A stretch of DNA of 64,000 nucleotides, taken from NCBI GenBank assembly GCA_963778385.1, contig CAVZUA010000026.1, positions 124,001 through 188,000 of the forward strand, given 5' to 3'. The first letter of the stretch is position 1, and the number at the start of each line of letters is the position of its first letter. The notes beneath the pieces were generated by a model. That model saw only the letters and a program-made list of their open reading frames with translations, was not told the origin of the DNA and did not search any database. Source of the DNA: DATARH01 sp963778385. GTDB taxonomy: Bacteria; Pseudomonadota; Alphaproteobacteria; ATCC43930; CGMCC-115725. The position numbers and the translations under genes are program-made. Shown piece after piece: positions 9,001-16,496 of the stretch.

Positions 9001-10056
9001 ATGGCTACCCTGACCCTCGACAATGTCCGCAAATCCTATGGCGACCGCGAGGTCGTGCATGGCGTCAGCTGCGACGTCGCGGACGGCGAGCTGGTGGTGG
9101 TCGTCGGGCCATCGGGCTGCGGGAAGTCGACGTTGCTGCGCATGGTGGCGGGGCTGGAGGACATCACCGCCGGGGCGGTGGCGATCGATGGGCGCGTGGT
9201 CAACGGCGTCGAGCCAAAGGACCGCGACATCGCGATGGTGTTCCAGAACTACGCGCTCTACCCGCATATGAGCTGCTTCGACAACATGGCCTACGGCCTG
9301 CGGATGCGTGGCATGGCGCGGGAGCAGATCAAGGCGCGCGTCGACAAGGCGGCGGCGATCCTGCAGCTCGATGGTTTGCTCGACCGCAAGCCGCGGCAAC
9401 TCTCGGGCGGCCAGCGACAGCGCGTCGCGATGGGGCGGGCGATTGTCCGCGACCCGAAGGTGTTTTTGTTCGACGAGCCACTGTCGAACCTCGACGCCAA
9501 GCTGCGCGTGCAGATGCGGGTCGAGATCAAGCGCTTGCAGCAGGAATTGCGGGTGACCTCGCTCTATGTGACGCACGACCAAGTCGAGGCGATGACGCTC
9601 GCCGACCGGCTGATCGTTATGAACGCCGGCAATGCCGACCAGATCGGTCCGCCGCTCGACCTCTACGAGCGGCCGGCGACGGCGTTCGTCGCCGGCTTTA
9701 TCGGCTCGCCGGCGATGAATCTGGTCCCGGGCCGGTTCGACGGCACCGGGGTCGCGATCGGCAATTGCCTGCTGCCGGTTGCCCACCCCGGCGGCGAGGC
9801 GGGGAGCGAAGTGATGGTCGGCCTGCGTCCGGAGCATCTCGACATCGCCGCCGACGGACCGCTGCCGCTGACCGTAGAACTGTTGGAGCGGCTCGGCGCC
9901 GACACGATCGTCCATGGCCGGCTGAGCGGCGACGGCCTGCTGCTGACCGCCCGCGCCGCCGGAACGATCAATCCGCCGTTGGGCGAGGTGCTGCGCTTCG
10001 CGGTGCGGCCGGAGCACATCCACCTATTCGACGACGAGACCGGCCGGCGGCTTTAA
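9001..10056 (+). CDS. ugpC: sn-Glycerol-3-phosphate ABC transporter ATP-binding protein UgpC
   Basis: A 351-residue MalK/UgpC-type ATPase powering the UgpA-UgpE channel. Walker A GPSGCGKST is at residues 36-44, the signature LSGGQ near residues 134-138, Walker B with DEPLSNLDAK near 158, and a C-terminal TOBE regulatory domain (VGLRPEHLDIA, FAVRPEHIHLF). It lies 21 bases after the toxin gene on the same strand. Its stop overlaps the stop of the converging cobB gene by four bases, so no room exists for a terminator between them. Confidence 0.93.
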   Translation: MATLTLDNVRKSYGDREVVHGVSCDVADGELVVVVGPSGCGKSTLLRMVAGLEDITAGAVAIDGRVVNGVEPKDRDIAMVFQNYALYPHMSCFDNMAYGLRMRGMAREQIKARVDKAAAILQLDGLLDRKPRQLSGGQRQRVAMGRAIVRDPKVFLFDEPLSNLDAKLRVQMRVEIKRLQQELRVTSLYVTHDQVEAMTLADRLIVMNAGNADQIGPPLDLYERPATAFVAGFIGSPAMNLVPGRFDGTGVAIGNCLLPVAHPGGEAGSEVMVGLRPEHLDIAADGPLPLTVELLERLGADTIVHGRLSGDGLLLTARAAGTINPPLGEVLRFAVRPEHIHLFDDETGRRL

Positions 10057-11378
10057 TCCGCGCGGTCGATCAGGTGGATGAAGGAGCCGGCGACGCTGCC
10101 GCGCCGCAATCCAGCGCGGCCGAGATCGGCACCACCGGCATCGGCGACAGCGAAGAGCGGCTCGGCAACACCCTCGGCGACGATAGTGGCGTAGTGGAAT
10201 TCGTGTCCGCGAAAGCGGGTGCCCGCATCGCCGAGCGGGGTGCGGGTGAGCAGCGTCACCGCGCGATAGCCGAGATGGCGGCGGCGCTCGGCGAAACTGG
10301 TTGCCAATGGTAACAGGCCGGCCATTCGGTGCGCCACGCCCGCCGCGTCGGTCAGTGTCTCGCCGAGCGCCATATAGCCGCCGCATTCGCCGTAGATTGC
10401 CCTCCCTGCGCCCGCCGCCGCCTGCAGGCCGCTAAAGAAGCGCGTCGCCGAGGCGAGATGCCCGGCATGCAGCTCGGGATAGCCGCCCGGAAGATAGACC
10501 GCATCGGCGTCGGCGGCCGGCAATTCGTCGGCGAGCGGCGAGAAGAACGAGATCGCCGCGCCTTGCCGCCGCCAGCCGGCGAGTGTCGCTTCGTAGGCGA
10601 ACAGGAACGCGTCATCGCGCGCGATGGCGATATGTCGACCGAGAGCCGGCAGCGGCGTCACTGGCATAGCGGGTGGTGGGCAACGCGATGGCCGGGCGAG
10701 CGCGATCAGGCGCTCGACATCGAGCGCCTCGGCGATTTGTGCCCCGGCGTTGCCGATCAACGCCGCGGCGCCGTCGAGTTCGTCGGCCGGCACAAGACCG
10801 AGATGGCGCGCCCGCAGCGTTAAGTTTGCCATCGCCGGCACGGCCCCAAGCACCACCACCTCCGGCAGATGGCGGACGATGGCCTCGCTCAGCAGGGCAC
10901 GATGCCGCTCGCTGGCGACTCGGTTGAGGATGATGCCGGCGATCGGCACCCCCGGATCGTGCCGTGCGAAGCCCGCGACCGACGCCGCGACGGAAGCGCC
11001 CTGGCCGCTCGCGTCGACGACCAGCACCACCGGCCACCCGGTGCGACGCGCGAGGGCGGCGGTGGACCCGGCCTCGCCATTGGGGCCACCGCCGTCGAAC
11101 ATACCCATGACCCCTTCGCACAACACGATGTCGCTCGCGTCTTCGAGCGAATGCACCAGCCCAGCCAGCATCGCCGGCCGCATCGCCCAGGGGTCGAGGT
11201 TTACGCACGGCTCGCCGGTGGCCAGCGCGTGGAAGGTTGGGTCGATGTAGTCGGGGCCGCATTTTGCGGCGGCGACGCGCCGCCCGCGCTGGCGCAGGCA
11301 ATGCAGCAGGCCGGCGGCGATCAGCGTCTTGCCGCTGCCCGATTTCGGCGCGGCGAAGATGAGCCCGCCACAACTCAT
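10053..11378 (-). CDS. cobB: Cobyrinate a,c-diamide synthase
   Basis: A 441-residue enzyme that amidates the a and c carboxylates of the corrin ring with glutamine and ATP. The N-terminal P-loop APKSGSGKT (residues 10-18) belongs to the BioD-like synthetase domain; the C-terminal class I glutamine amidotransferase domain has the nucleophile Cys332 in IYGECGGYMALG and the triad strand FRGHEFHYATI. The ATG at 11378 overlaps the cobA stop by four bases, which fixes the start. It is co-transcribed with cobA and could be CbiA or CobB; the two names describe anaerobic and aerobic versions. Confidence 0.92.
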   Translation of the reverse strand: MSCGGLIFAAPKSGSGKTLIAAGLLHCLRQRGRRVAAAKCGPDYIDPTFHALATGEPCVNLDPWAMRPAMLAGLVHSLEDASDIVLCEGVMGMFDGGGPNGEAGSTAALARRTGWPVVLVVDASGQGASVAASVAGFARHDPGVPIAGIILNRVASERHRALLSEAIVRHLPEVVVLGAVPAMANLTLRARHLGLVPADELDGAAALIGNAGAQIAEALDVERLIALARPSRCPPPAMPVTPLPALGRHIAIARDDAFLFAYEATLAGWRRQGAAISFFSPLADELPAADADAVYLPGGYPELHAGHLASATRFFSGLQAAAGAGRAIYGECGGYMALGETLTDAAGVAHRMAGLLPLATSFAERRRHLGYRAVTLLTRTPLGDAGTRFRGHEFHYATIVAEGVAEPLFAVADAGGADLGRAGLRRGSVAGSFIHLIDRAD

Positions 11379-12163
11379 CCGCGATACCAGGCGAGCTTGT
11401 CGTGCAGCCGGGTGACCTCGCCAATGGCGACGATCGCCGGGCTTTCGACTTCCCGCGCGGCGCGGGCCGCCTCGCCGAGCGAGGTGATCACCACGCGCTG
11501 CGCCGTGGTCGTCGCCTTGCTGACGATCGCTACCGGCTCGTCGGGGGCTCGGCCGGCGGCGATCAGCCGGCGGGCGATGTCGTCGAGGTGGCGCAGCGCC
11601 ATGTAGAGCACGATGACCGGCGAGCCTTGGGCGAGCGCCGCCCAATCGGGCGCGCTGCTTTCCTCCCCCGGCACCGCGCCGTCGCTGTTATGTCCGGTGA
11701 TCAGCGTCACCGCCGAGTTGATCCCGCGATGGGTGAGCGGAATGCCGGCATAGGCGAGGCCGCCGATCGCCGCGGTGATGCCCGGTACGATGCGGAACGG
11801 AATGCCTGCCTCGGCCAGCGCTAGAGCTTCCTCGCCGCCGCGACCGAAGACGCAAGGATCGCCGCCCTTGAGGCGCAGTACGCGCCTGCCGTCACGAGCC
11901 AGCGCGATCAGCCGAGCCGAGATGTCGGGCTGGCGCGGCGACGGCCGGCCGCCGCGCTTGCCGGCGTTCTGCAGCAACGTATCCGCCCGCGCCAGCGCGA
12001 GGATGCGCGGATCGACCAGCGCATCGTAGACGATCGCATCGGCCTGTTGCAGCGCGTGCAGCGCCAGAACCGACAGCAGTCCGGGATCGCCGGGTCCGGC
12101 GCCGACCAGCCAGACATGGCCTGGTTGAAGCGGCGGCAGGTTGAGATGCGGATTATCGATCAT
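11375..12163 (-). CDS. cobA: Uroporphyrinogen-III C-methyltransferase
   Basis: A 262-residue SAM-dependent methyltransferase that methylates uroporphyrinogen III at C2 and C7 to give precorrin-2. The family motifs are VWLVGAGPGDPGLLSVLAL, VYDALVDPRIL, LRLKGGDPCVFGRGGEEAL and GIPLTHRG. There is no siroheme dehydrogenase domain, so it is the single-function SUMT. The ATG at 12163 (MIDNPHLN) is used; the longer open frame upstream overlaps the divergent cbiD gene. The 47-base gap to cbiD is too short for a cobalamin riboswitch. Confidence 0.93.
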   Translation of the reverse strand: MIDNPHLNLPPLQPGHVWLVGAGPGDPGLLSVLALHALQQADAIVYDALVDPRILALARADTLLQNAGKRGGRPSPRQPDISARLIALARDGRRVLRLKGGDPCVFGRGGEEALALAEAGIPFRIVPGITAAIGGLAYAGIPLTHRGINSAVTLITGHNSDGAVPGEESSAPDWAALAQGSPVIVLYMALRHLDDIARRLIAAGRAPDEPVAIVSKATTTAQRVVITSLGEAARAAREVESPAIVAIGEVTRLHDKLAWYRG

Positions 12164-12210
12164 GCTTGCCGGAAGGTAGTCAGCCGCCGGGGTTTTGCTA
12201 AGATCGAAAA

Positions 12211-13296
12211 ATGGCAGCAGAAGCCCCCTCGCTGCGTCGCGGCTGGACGACCGGTGCTTGCGCCGCGGCGGCGGCGCGCGCCGCGTGCGCCGCCTTGTTG
12301 ACCGGTGAGTTCCCCGATCCGGTGACGATCCGCCTGCCGCGCGGCCAAAAACCGAGCTTTCCATTGGTGCTGGCCGAGCTTCACGGGGATCGGGCGCGTG
12401 CCGGCGTCATCAAAGACGCCGGCGACGATCCCGATGTGACGCATGGTGCGACGATCATCGCCGAGCTTGCATGGGCGGCGCCTGGGTCCGGCATACAGTT
12501 TGCCGCGGGCGAAGGAGTCGGCACGGTCACCCGGCCGGGGCTGCCGCTTGCGGTCGGCGAGCCGGCGATCAATCCCGCGCCGCGGGCGATGATCCGCGAA
12601 ACCCTTGTGGAGCTTGCCGAGGCGAACGGCGCGCCCCCGCCGGACGTGACGGTGATGATCGCGATCCCCGGCGGCAAGCGGTTGGCCGAAAAGACGATGA
12701 ACGCGCGGCTCGGCATCGTCGGCGGATTGTCGGTGCTCGGCACCACCGGGATCGTCGTGCCGTATTCCTGCGCTTCCTGGGTGCATGCGATCCATCGCGG
12801 CATCGATGTCGCGCGCGCCGCCGGCCTCGACCATATCGCTGCGGCGACCGGCTCGACCAGCGAGCGGGCGGTGCAGCGCCTGTATGGGTTGCCCGAGCAC
12901 GCGCTGATCGACATGGGCGATTTTGTCGGCGGCACGCTCAAATATCTGCGCGGCCATCCGGTGCGGCGGCTGACGCTCGCCGGCGGCTTTGCCAAGCTGG
13001 CGAAGCTCGCCGGCGGCCATCTCGACCTGCATTCGAGCCAGAGCCGGGTCGACGTCGCCATGCTGACGTCACGGCTCGCGGCGGCCGGAGCCGGTCCGGA
13101 GATGCTGGCGAAAGCGCAAGACGCCGACAGTGCCGGAGCGGTGCTCGAAGCTGCCGGGGCGATGGCGCCGATGCTGGCTGAAGCGGTTGCCTGCGGGGCG
13201 CGCGAAGTAGCGCTGGCGACGCTGAGCGGCGCGACCGCGGTCGAGGTTGCGATCGTCGGTCGCTCGGGCGAATTCCTGGCTCGGGTCGGCGCATGA
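12211..13296 (+). CDS. cbiD: Cobalt-precorrin-5B C1-methyltransferase
   Basis: A 361-residue enzyme of corrin ring synthesis. The opening RRGWTTGACAAAAARAAC and the glycine-rich segments GLSVLGTTGIVVPYS, AATGSTSER and LAGGFAKLAKLAGGHLDLHS are diagnostic of CbiD. CbiD installs the C1 methyl group during ring contraction chemistry and is best known from the oxygen-independent route, though it also occurs in alphaproteobacteria. It is divergent from cobA and overlaps cobK by four bases. Confidence 0.93.
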   Translation: MAAEAPSLRRGWTTGACAAAAARAACAALLTGEFPDPVTIRLPRGQKPSFPLVLAELHGDRARAGVIKDAGDDPDVTHGATIIAELAWAAPGSGIQFAAGEGVGTVTRPGLPLAVGEPAINPAPRAMIRETLVELAEANGAPPPDVTVMIAIPGGKRLAEKTMNARLGIVGGLSVLGTTGIVVPYSCASWVHAIHRGIDVARAAGLDHIAAATGSTSERAVQRLYGLPEHALIDMGDFVGGTLKYLRGHPVRRLTLAGGFAKLAKLAGGHLDLHSSQSRVDVAMLTSRLAAAGAGPEMLAKAQDADSAGAVLEAAGAMAPMLAEAVACGAREVALATLSGATAVEVAIVGRSGEFLARVGA

Positions 13297-14069
13297 GCGC
13301 ACGGCTGTTGATCCTCGGCGGGACCGGCGAGGCAGCGGCGCTGGCGCGCGGTGTCTTAGCGCGGTTTGGCGATGCGATCGACCTAACGACCGCGCTCGCC
13401 GGCCGCACACGGCATCCGGGGCCGCTCCCCGGCATGGTGCGGATCGGCGGGTTCGGCGGCGCGCCGGGCCTCTCCGACTATCTTGCCGAGCAGCGCATCG
13501 ACCGGCTGATCGACGCGACGCATCCCTTCGCCGCGGAAATGTCCCGCGCTGCCCGGCTCGCTTGCGACACGTTGCGCGTGCCGCGTCTGCTGCTGCTGCG
13601 GCCGGTTTGGCGCCGCCACCCGCTCGATCGCTGGATCGAGGTCGACAGCATCGAGGCGGCGGCGCAGATCGTCGGCCGTGTCGGGAGGCGGGCCTTCCTC
13701 ACGGTCGGCACGAGCGAGATCGGTGCTTTTGAGCCGGCCACCGGTGTGCGGTTCGTCGTGCGGATGATCGATCCGCCACGCGAAAGGCTGCCGCTGCGTT
13801 TCCACGAGGTCGTGCTGGGGCGTGGCCCGTTCGCGCTGAACGAGGAACGGCATTTGCTGCAGCGCCACGCGGTCGACGTGCTGGTCTGCAAGGCGAGCGG
13901 CGGCGCGGCGACCGAAGCAAAGCTGGTGGCGGCGCGCGAGCTCAGCCTGCCGGTGATCATGGTGCGGCGGCCGCCCGTCGAGCGCGGGCTGTCGGTCGAA
14001 AACGTCGAGGCGGCGCTCGATTGGCTCGCGGGCCTCAATGAGCGGCCGGAAGCGCGGAGGATGTCGTGA
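13293..14069 (+). CDS. cobK: Precorrin-6A (cobalt-precorrin-6A) reductase
   Basis: A 258-residue NADPH-dependent reductase of cobalamin synthesis (CobK/CbiJ family). The N-terminus LLILGGTGEAAALARGVL is a Rossmann-like motif, and RLIDATHPFAAEMSRAAR and TVGTSEIGAFE are family signatures. The ATG overlaps the cbiD stop and the gene's own stop overlaps the next start, so cbiD-cobK-ankyrin form one coupled message. Confidence 0.9.
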   Translation: MSARLLILGGTGEAAALARGVLARFGDAIDLTTALAGRTRHPGPLPGMVRIGGFGGAPGLSDYLAEQRIDRLIDATHPFAAEMSRAARLACDTLRVPRLLLLRPVWRRHPLDRWIEVDSIEAAAQIVGRVGRRAFLTVGTSEIGAFEPATGVRFVVRMIDPPRERLPLRFHEVVLGRGPFALNEERHLLQRHAVDVLVCKASGGAATEAKLVAARELSLPVIMVRRPPVERGLSVENVEAALDWLAGLNERPEARRMS

Positions 14070-14645
14070 GCCTGCGGTTTTGGATGCGTTTGACGTTCGC
14101 CGCCGCGCTCTGCTTGGCCGCGTCGTCCGGCCGCGCTCAGCTAAACCTCAACCCGTTCGCGCCCTTCTACAAAAATATCGCCCGCGCCGTGCAGGCGAAC
14201 GATGTGGCGAGGGTCCGTTCGCTTCTCGCCGACGGCGCCAGCCCGAACGAGACCGATGATGGTGGCAACACCGGCATGCACATCGCGGCGGGCAGCGGCA
14301 ACCTGCAGATGATGGCGATCCTCTACAAGGCCGGCGGCGACATCAATCAGAAGGATGCGGTCGGCAGCACGCCGCTCGATCACGCCGCCGAGCATGACCG
14401 CCTGGAGGCGTCGAAGCTGCTCGTGCAAATGAAGGCCAACGTCAACGCCCAGAACAAGAACGGCATGACGCCGCTGATGTTTGCCGCCAAGACGGGCGAT
14501 CCGGAGCTGGTACGGATGCTGCTCGCCGGCGGCGCCGACCCGAACCTGTCGGATTACACCGGCCGCGACGCGGCAGGCTGGGCGCTCGAGTTCACACCGT
14601 CAGGGCGTGGTGCAAATCCTCAAGGACGCCCAGCGCAAGCATTAG
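14066..14645 (+). CDS. Exported ankyrin-repeat protein (frameshifted near the C-terminus)
   Basis: A signal peptide (MSLRFWMRLTFAAALCLAASSGRA) is followed by four ankyrin repeats of about 33 residues (DDGGNTGMHIAAGSGNL, KDAVGSTPLDHAAEHDRL, KNGMTPLMFAAKTGDPELV, DPNLSDYTGRDAAGWALE), so a periplasmic protein-binding role is likely. After GWALE the frame runs on to 14887 as low-quality sequence that covers the opposite GNAT gene. In the next frame HRQGVVQILKDAQRKH ends at 14645 and completes the last ankyrin helix, so one extra base near 14591-14594 is inferred. The start overlaps the cobK stop. Either a sequencing error or a recent mutation. Confidence 0.75.
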
Positions 14646-14677
14646 TACCGCATGCTCGCTTGGTCCTCGATGCGGTG

Positions 14678-15106
14678 CTAGTCCAGGACCTTGCTCAGGA
14701 AAATCCGCGTGGCGCCGTCGGGCGGGCAGGGGATTTCGCCGAACCGGTGGTAGCCGTGCTTCTCGTAGAATGCCGGCGCCTGAAAGGTGACGGTCATCAC
14801 GAAGGCGGCAGTGCAGCCGCGACGACGCGCTTCGGCTTCGGCCTCGGCGATCAGCCGGCTGCCGAGGCCTCCACGGCGCAGTTCTGACGGCAGGTAAAAC
14901 AGGTCGAGGAAGAACAGCCGCAGCGACGTATGTCCGAGCAAGGCACCGACGATTTCGCCGCTTTCGTCCCGCACCAGGAGGTCGAGGATCCGGGAATCGG
15001 TGCGGCCGATCCGCTCCCGGTTATAGGCGGCGAGGCCGTCCTCGACGACGACCTCGGCCCGCGGATCGCGCTCGGACGTGAGCGTGATCGTCGGCTCGCC
15101 GCTCAT
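14678..15106 (-). CDS. GNAT family N-acetyltransferase
   Basis: A 142-residue acetyltransferase. The acetyl-CoA binding loop is seen as RRGGLGSRLIAEAEAEARRRG, and the following strand-helix TVTFQAPAFYEKHGYHRFGE is the typical GNAT C-terminus. The substrate cannot be predicted. Its ATG overlaps the stop of the upstream cupin gene by four bases, so the two are translated together, probably under the control of the divergent WYL regulator at 15808. Confidence 0.87.
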   Translation of the reverse strand: MSGEPTITLTSERDPRAEVVVEDGLAAYNRERIGRTDSRILDLLVRDESGEIVGALLGHTSLRLFFLDLFYLPSELRRGGLGSRLIAEAEAEARRRGCTAAFVMTVTFQAPAFYEKHGYHRFGEIPCPPDGATRIFLSKVLD

Positions 15107-15525
15107 GCCGCGTTGCTCACCGACGGTTCAATGTCGAGAACCTCGACCGACTTCACCTCATCCGGCTCGCCGGTGTAGAGCACGAATGCGGTGGTTTCGC
15201 TGGCGATCATCGCGCTGTGCGGCTGGCCGTCGGGATTAAGCGAATATCCGCCCGGGGCGCTCACCGGCTGCCCGGATTTGGTTGCCCGGCCGCCGTCGAG
15301 ATTGAAGACGTGCTCGTCCGACCGCGCGATCGCCACGACCTTGATCAGCTTGCCGGCCGGCGGGCAAAACCGGATCAGATAGGCGATACCGCCACCTTCT
15401 GCGCGCCGGTCGCTTAGCGTCTTCGCCTCGATGATGGGTTGGCCCTCGTAGAATGCGCCGTTACCGAAAGCCTCGGTCCAGGGGGCCCAGGCGATCTCTT
15501 CGGGGTTGGTCCGGATAGTCGGCAT
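15103..15525 (-). CDS. Cupin-domain protein
   Basis: A 140-residue single-domain cupin of the anti-sigma factor ChrR or DUF4437-like shape. The beta-barrel strands are visible (GIAYLIRFCPPAGKLIKVV, DEHVFNLDGGRA, PGGYSLNPDGQPHSAMIASETTAFVLYT), with one histidine at the place of the second cupin motif (GQPHSAMI); the usual HxH of the first motif is not clear, so metal binding is uncertain. It lies 9 bases after a 66-residue orphan gene and overlaps the GNAT gene, making a three-gene unit. Confidence 0.7.
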   Translation of the reverse strand: MPTIRTNPEEIAWAPWTEAFGNGAFYEGQPIIEAKTLSDRRAEGGGIAYLIRFCPPAGKLIKVVAIARSDEHVFNLDGGRATKSGQPVSAPGGYSLNPDGQPHSAMIASETTAFVLYTGEPDEVKSVEVLDIEPSVSNAA

Positions 15526-15534
15526 GGTCTTCTC

Positions 15535-15735
15535 CTAGAAAGGGGGAAAGCGAAAATATTCGGGCGGCACATCGTCCGGCCGCGCAGCACGGCCACGATC
15601 GGGCAGCCGGATCGCGGCCAGCCAGACCCGGCGCAGCGGACCGCCTAATCGCTGCCACAGAGCGAAACCCGGCGCGAAAACCTCACGGTCGACCGGTTTG
15701 CGAAAGGCGGCGAAGCCGCCCAGTGTCGGTGTCAC
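15535..15735 (-). CDS. Small orphan protein, first gene of the cupin-GNAT unit
   Basis: A 66-residue protein I do not recognise. It starts at GTG 15735 after a near-perfect Shine-Dalgarno (AAGGAGGATGAC), and ends 9 bases before the cupin gene, so it is very probably translated and co-transcribed. It is rich in Arg, Phe and Pro (FAAFRKPVDREVFAPGFALW, PPEYFRFPPF), has no signal peptide or membrane helix and no cysteine. Possibly a small partner of the cupin or GNAT protein; this is inference from position only. Confidence 0.55.
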   Translation of the reverse strand: MTPTLGGFAAFRKPVDREVFAPGFALWQRLGGPLRRVWLAAIRLPDRGRAARPDDVPPEYFRFPPF

Positions 15736-15777
15736 GTCATCCTCCTTGTCAGCCGATGCGAGCAGTGTAGGCTTCCC

Positions 15778-15801
15778 CTCCTGACAGCGTTTTGTCAGGA
15801 G
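15778..15801. promoter_or_regulatory. Inverted repeat between WYL regulator and divergent operon (candidate operator)
   Basis: CTCCTGACA (15778-15786) and TGTCAGGAG (15793-15801) are perfect 9-base arms around six bases. The right arm also supplies the AGGAG ribosome binding site of the regulator gene, seven bases before its ATG. Binding here by the WYL protein would give autoregulation and could also control the divergent operon. Inferred from symmetry and position. Confidence 0.5.
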
Positions 15802-15807
15802 AGATCC

Positions 15808-16496
15808 ATGCCGCTGCGCCGGGCCGATCGGCTGTTCGACATCGTGCGGATTCTACGCGGCGCCAGGCAGCCGGTTACCGCTGCTTCGATCGCCGACGAA
15901 TTGGAAGTGACGGCGCGCACCGTCTATCGCGACATCGCGACGCTGCAGGCGCGGCGCATCCCCATCGAGGGCGCCGCGGGGATCGGCTATGTGCTGCGCC
16001 GCGGCTTCGAGCTGCCGCCGTTGATGTTCACCGAGGACGAGGCCGAGGCGATCGCGGTCGGGGTGCGGCTGCTGGCGCGCACCGGCGATCCTGGCTTGCA
16101 AAAGGCTGCCGAGAGCGTGCTGTCGAAGGTGACGCTGGTCGTGCCGGACCCGCTGCGTGAGTACCTCAGCACGGCGCCGGTTTATGTCTCGAAGAGCGGC
16201 GCACCGGTGCCGGCGCAGCGCGACCTGCCGACGACGATACGCCGCGCGATCCGCGACAACCGCAAGATGCGGATCGCCTATCGCGACGAGCAGGGCCAGG
16301 AAACGCGGCGAGTGATCCAGCCGTTTGCCGTGGCTATTACGTCGAGGCGACGCTGGTTTGTGCATGGTGCGAGCTGCGCAACGAGATCCGGCACTTCCGC
16401 ACCGACCGGGTGGTGTCCGCCGAGGTGCTCGTCGAGGGCTTCACGATCCCCGAGGTGGTGATCGCCGGCTGGCTCGCCGAGCGGCAGGATCAGTAG
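15808..16496 (+). CDS. YafY-type HTH/WYL transcriptional regulator (frameshifted)
   Basis: The N-terminus is a DeoR-like HTH_11 (RRADRLFDIVRILRGARQPV, ELEVTARTVYRDIATLQARR), followed by a WYL ligand-binding domain (RRAIRDNRKMRIAYRDEQGQ). After RRVIQPFAVA the original frame degenerates and stops at 16461, while the -1 frame reads YYVEATLVCAWCELRNEIRH and FRTDRVVSAEVLVEGF, ending at 16496, as expected for YafY proteins. Loss of one base near 16330-16334 is therefore inferred. Corrected length is about 229 residues. The gene is divergent from the 66-residue/cupin/GNAT unit, its likely target. Confidence 0.82.

Noticed and set aside
12164..12210. Cobalamin riboswitch between cobA and cbiD
   Set aside because: Only 47 bases separate the divergent genes, too little for the roughly 200-base element, and no B12-box was seen.
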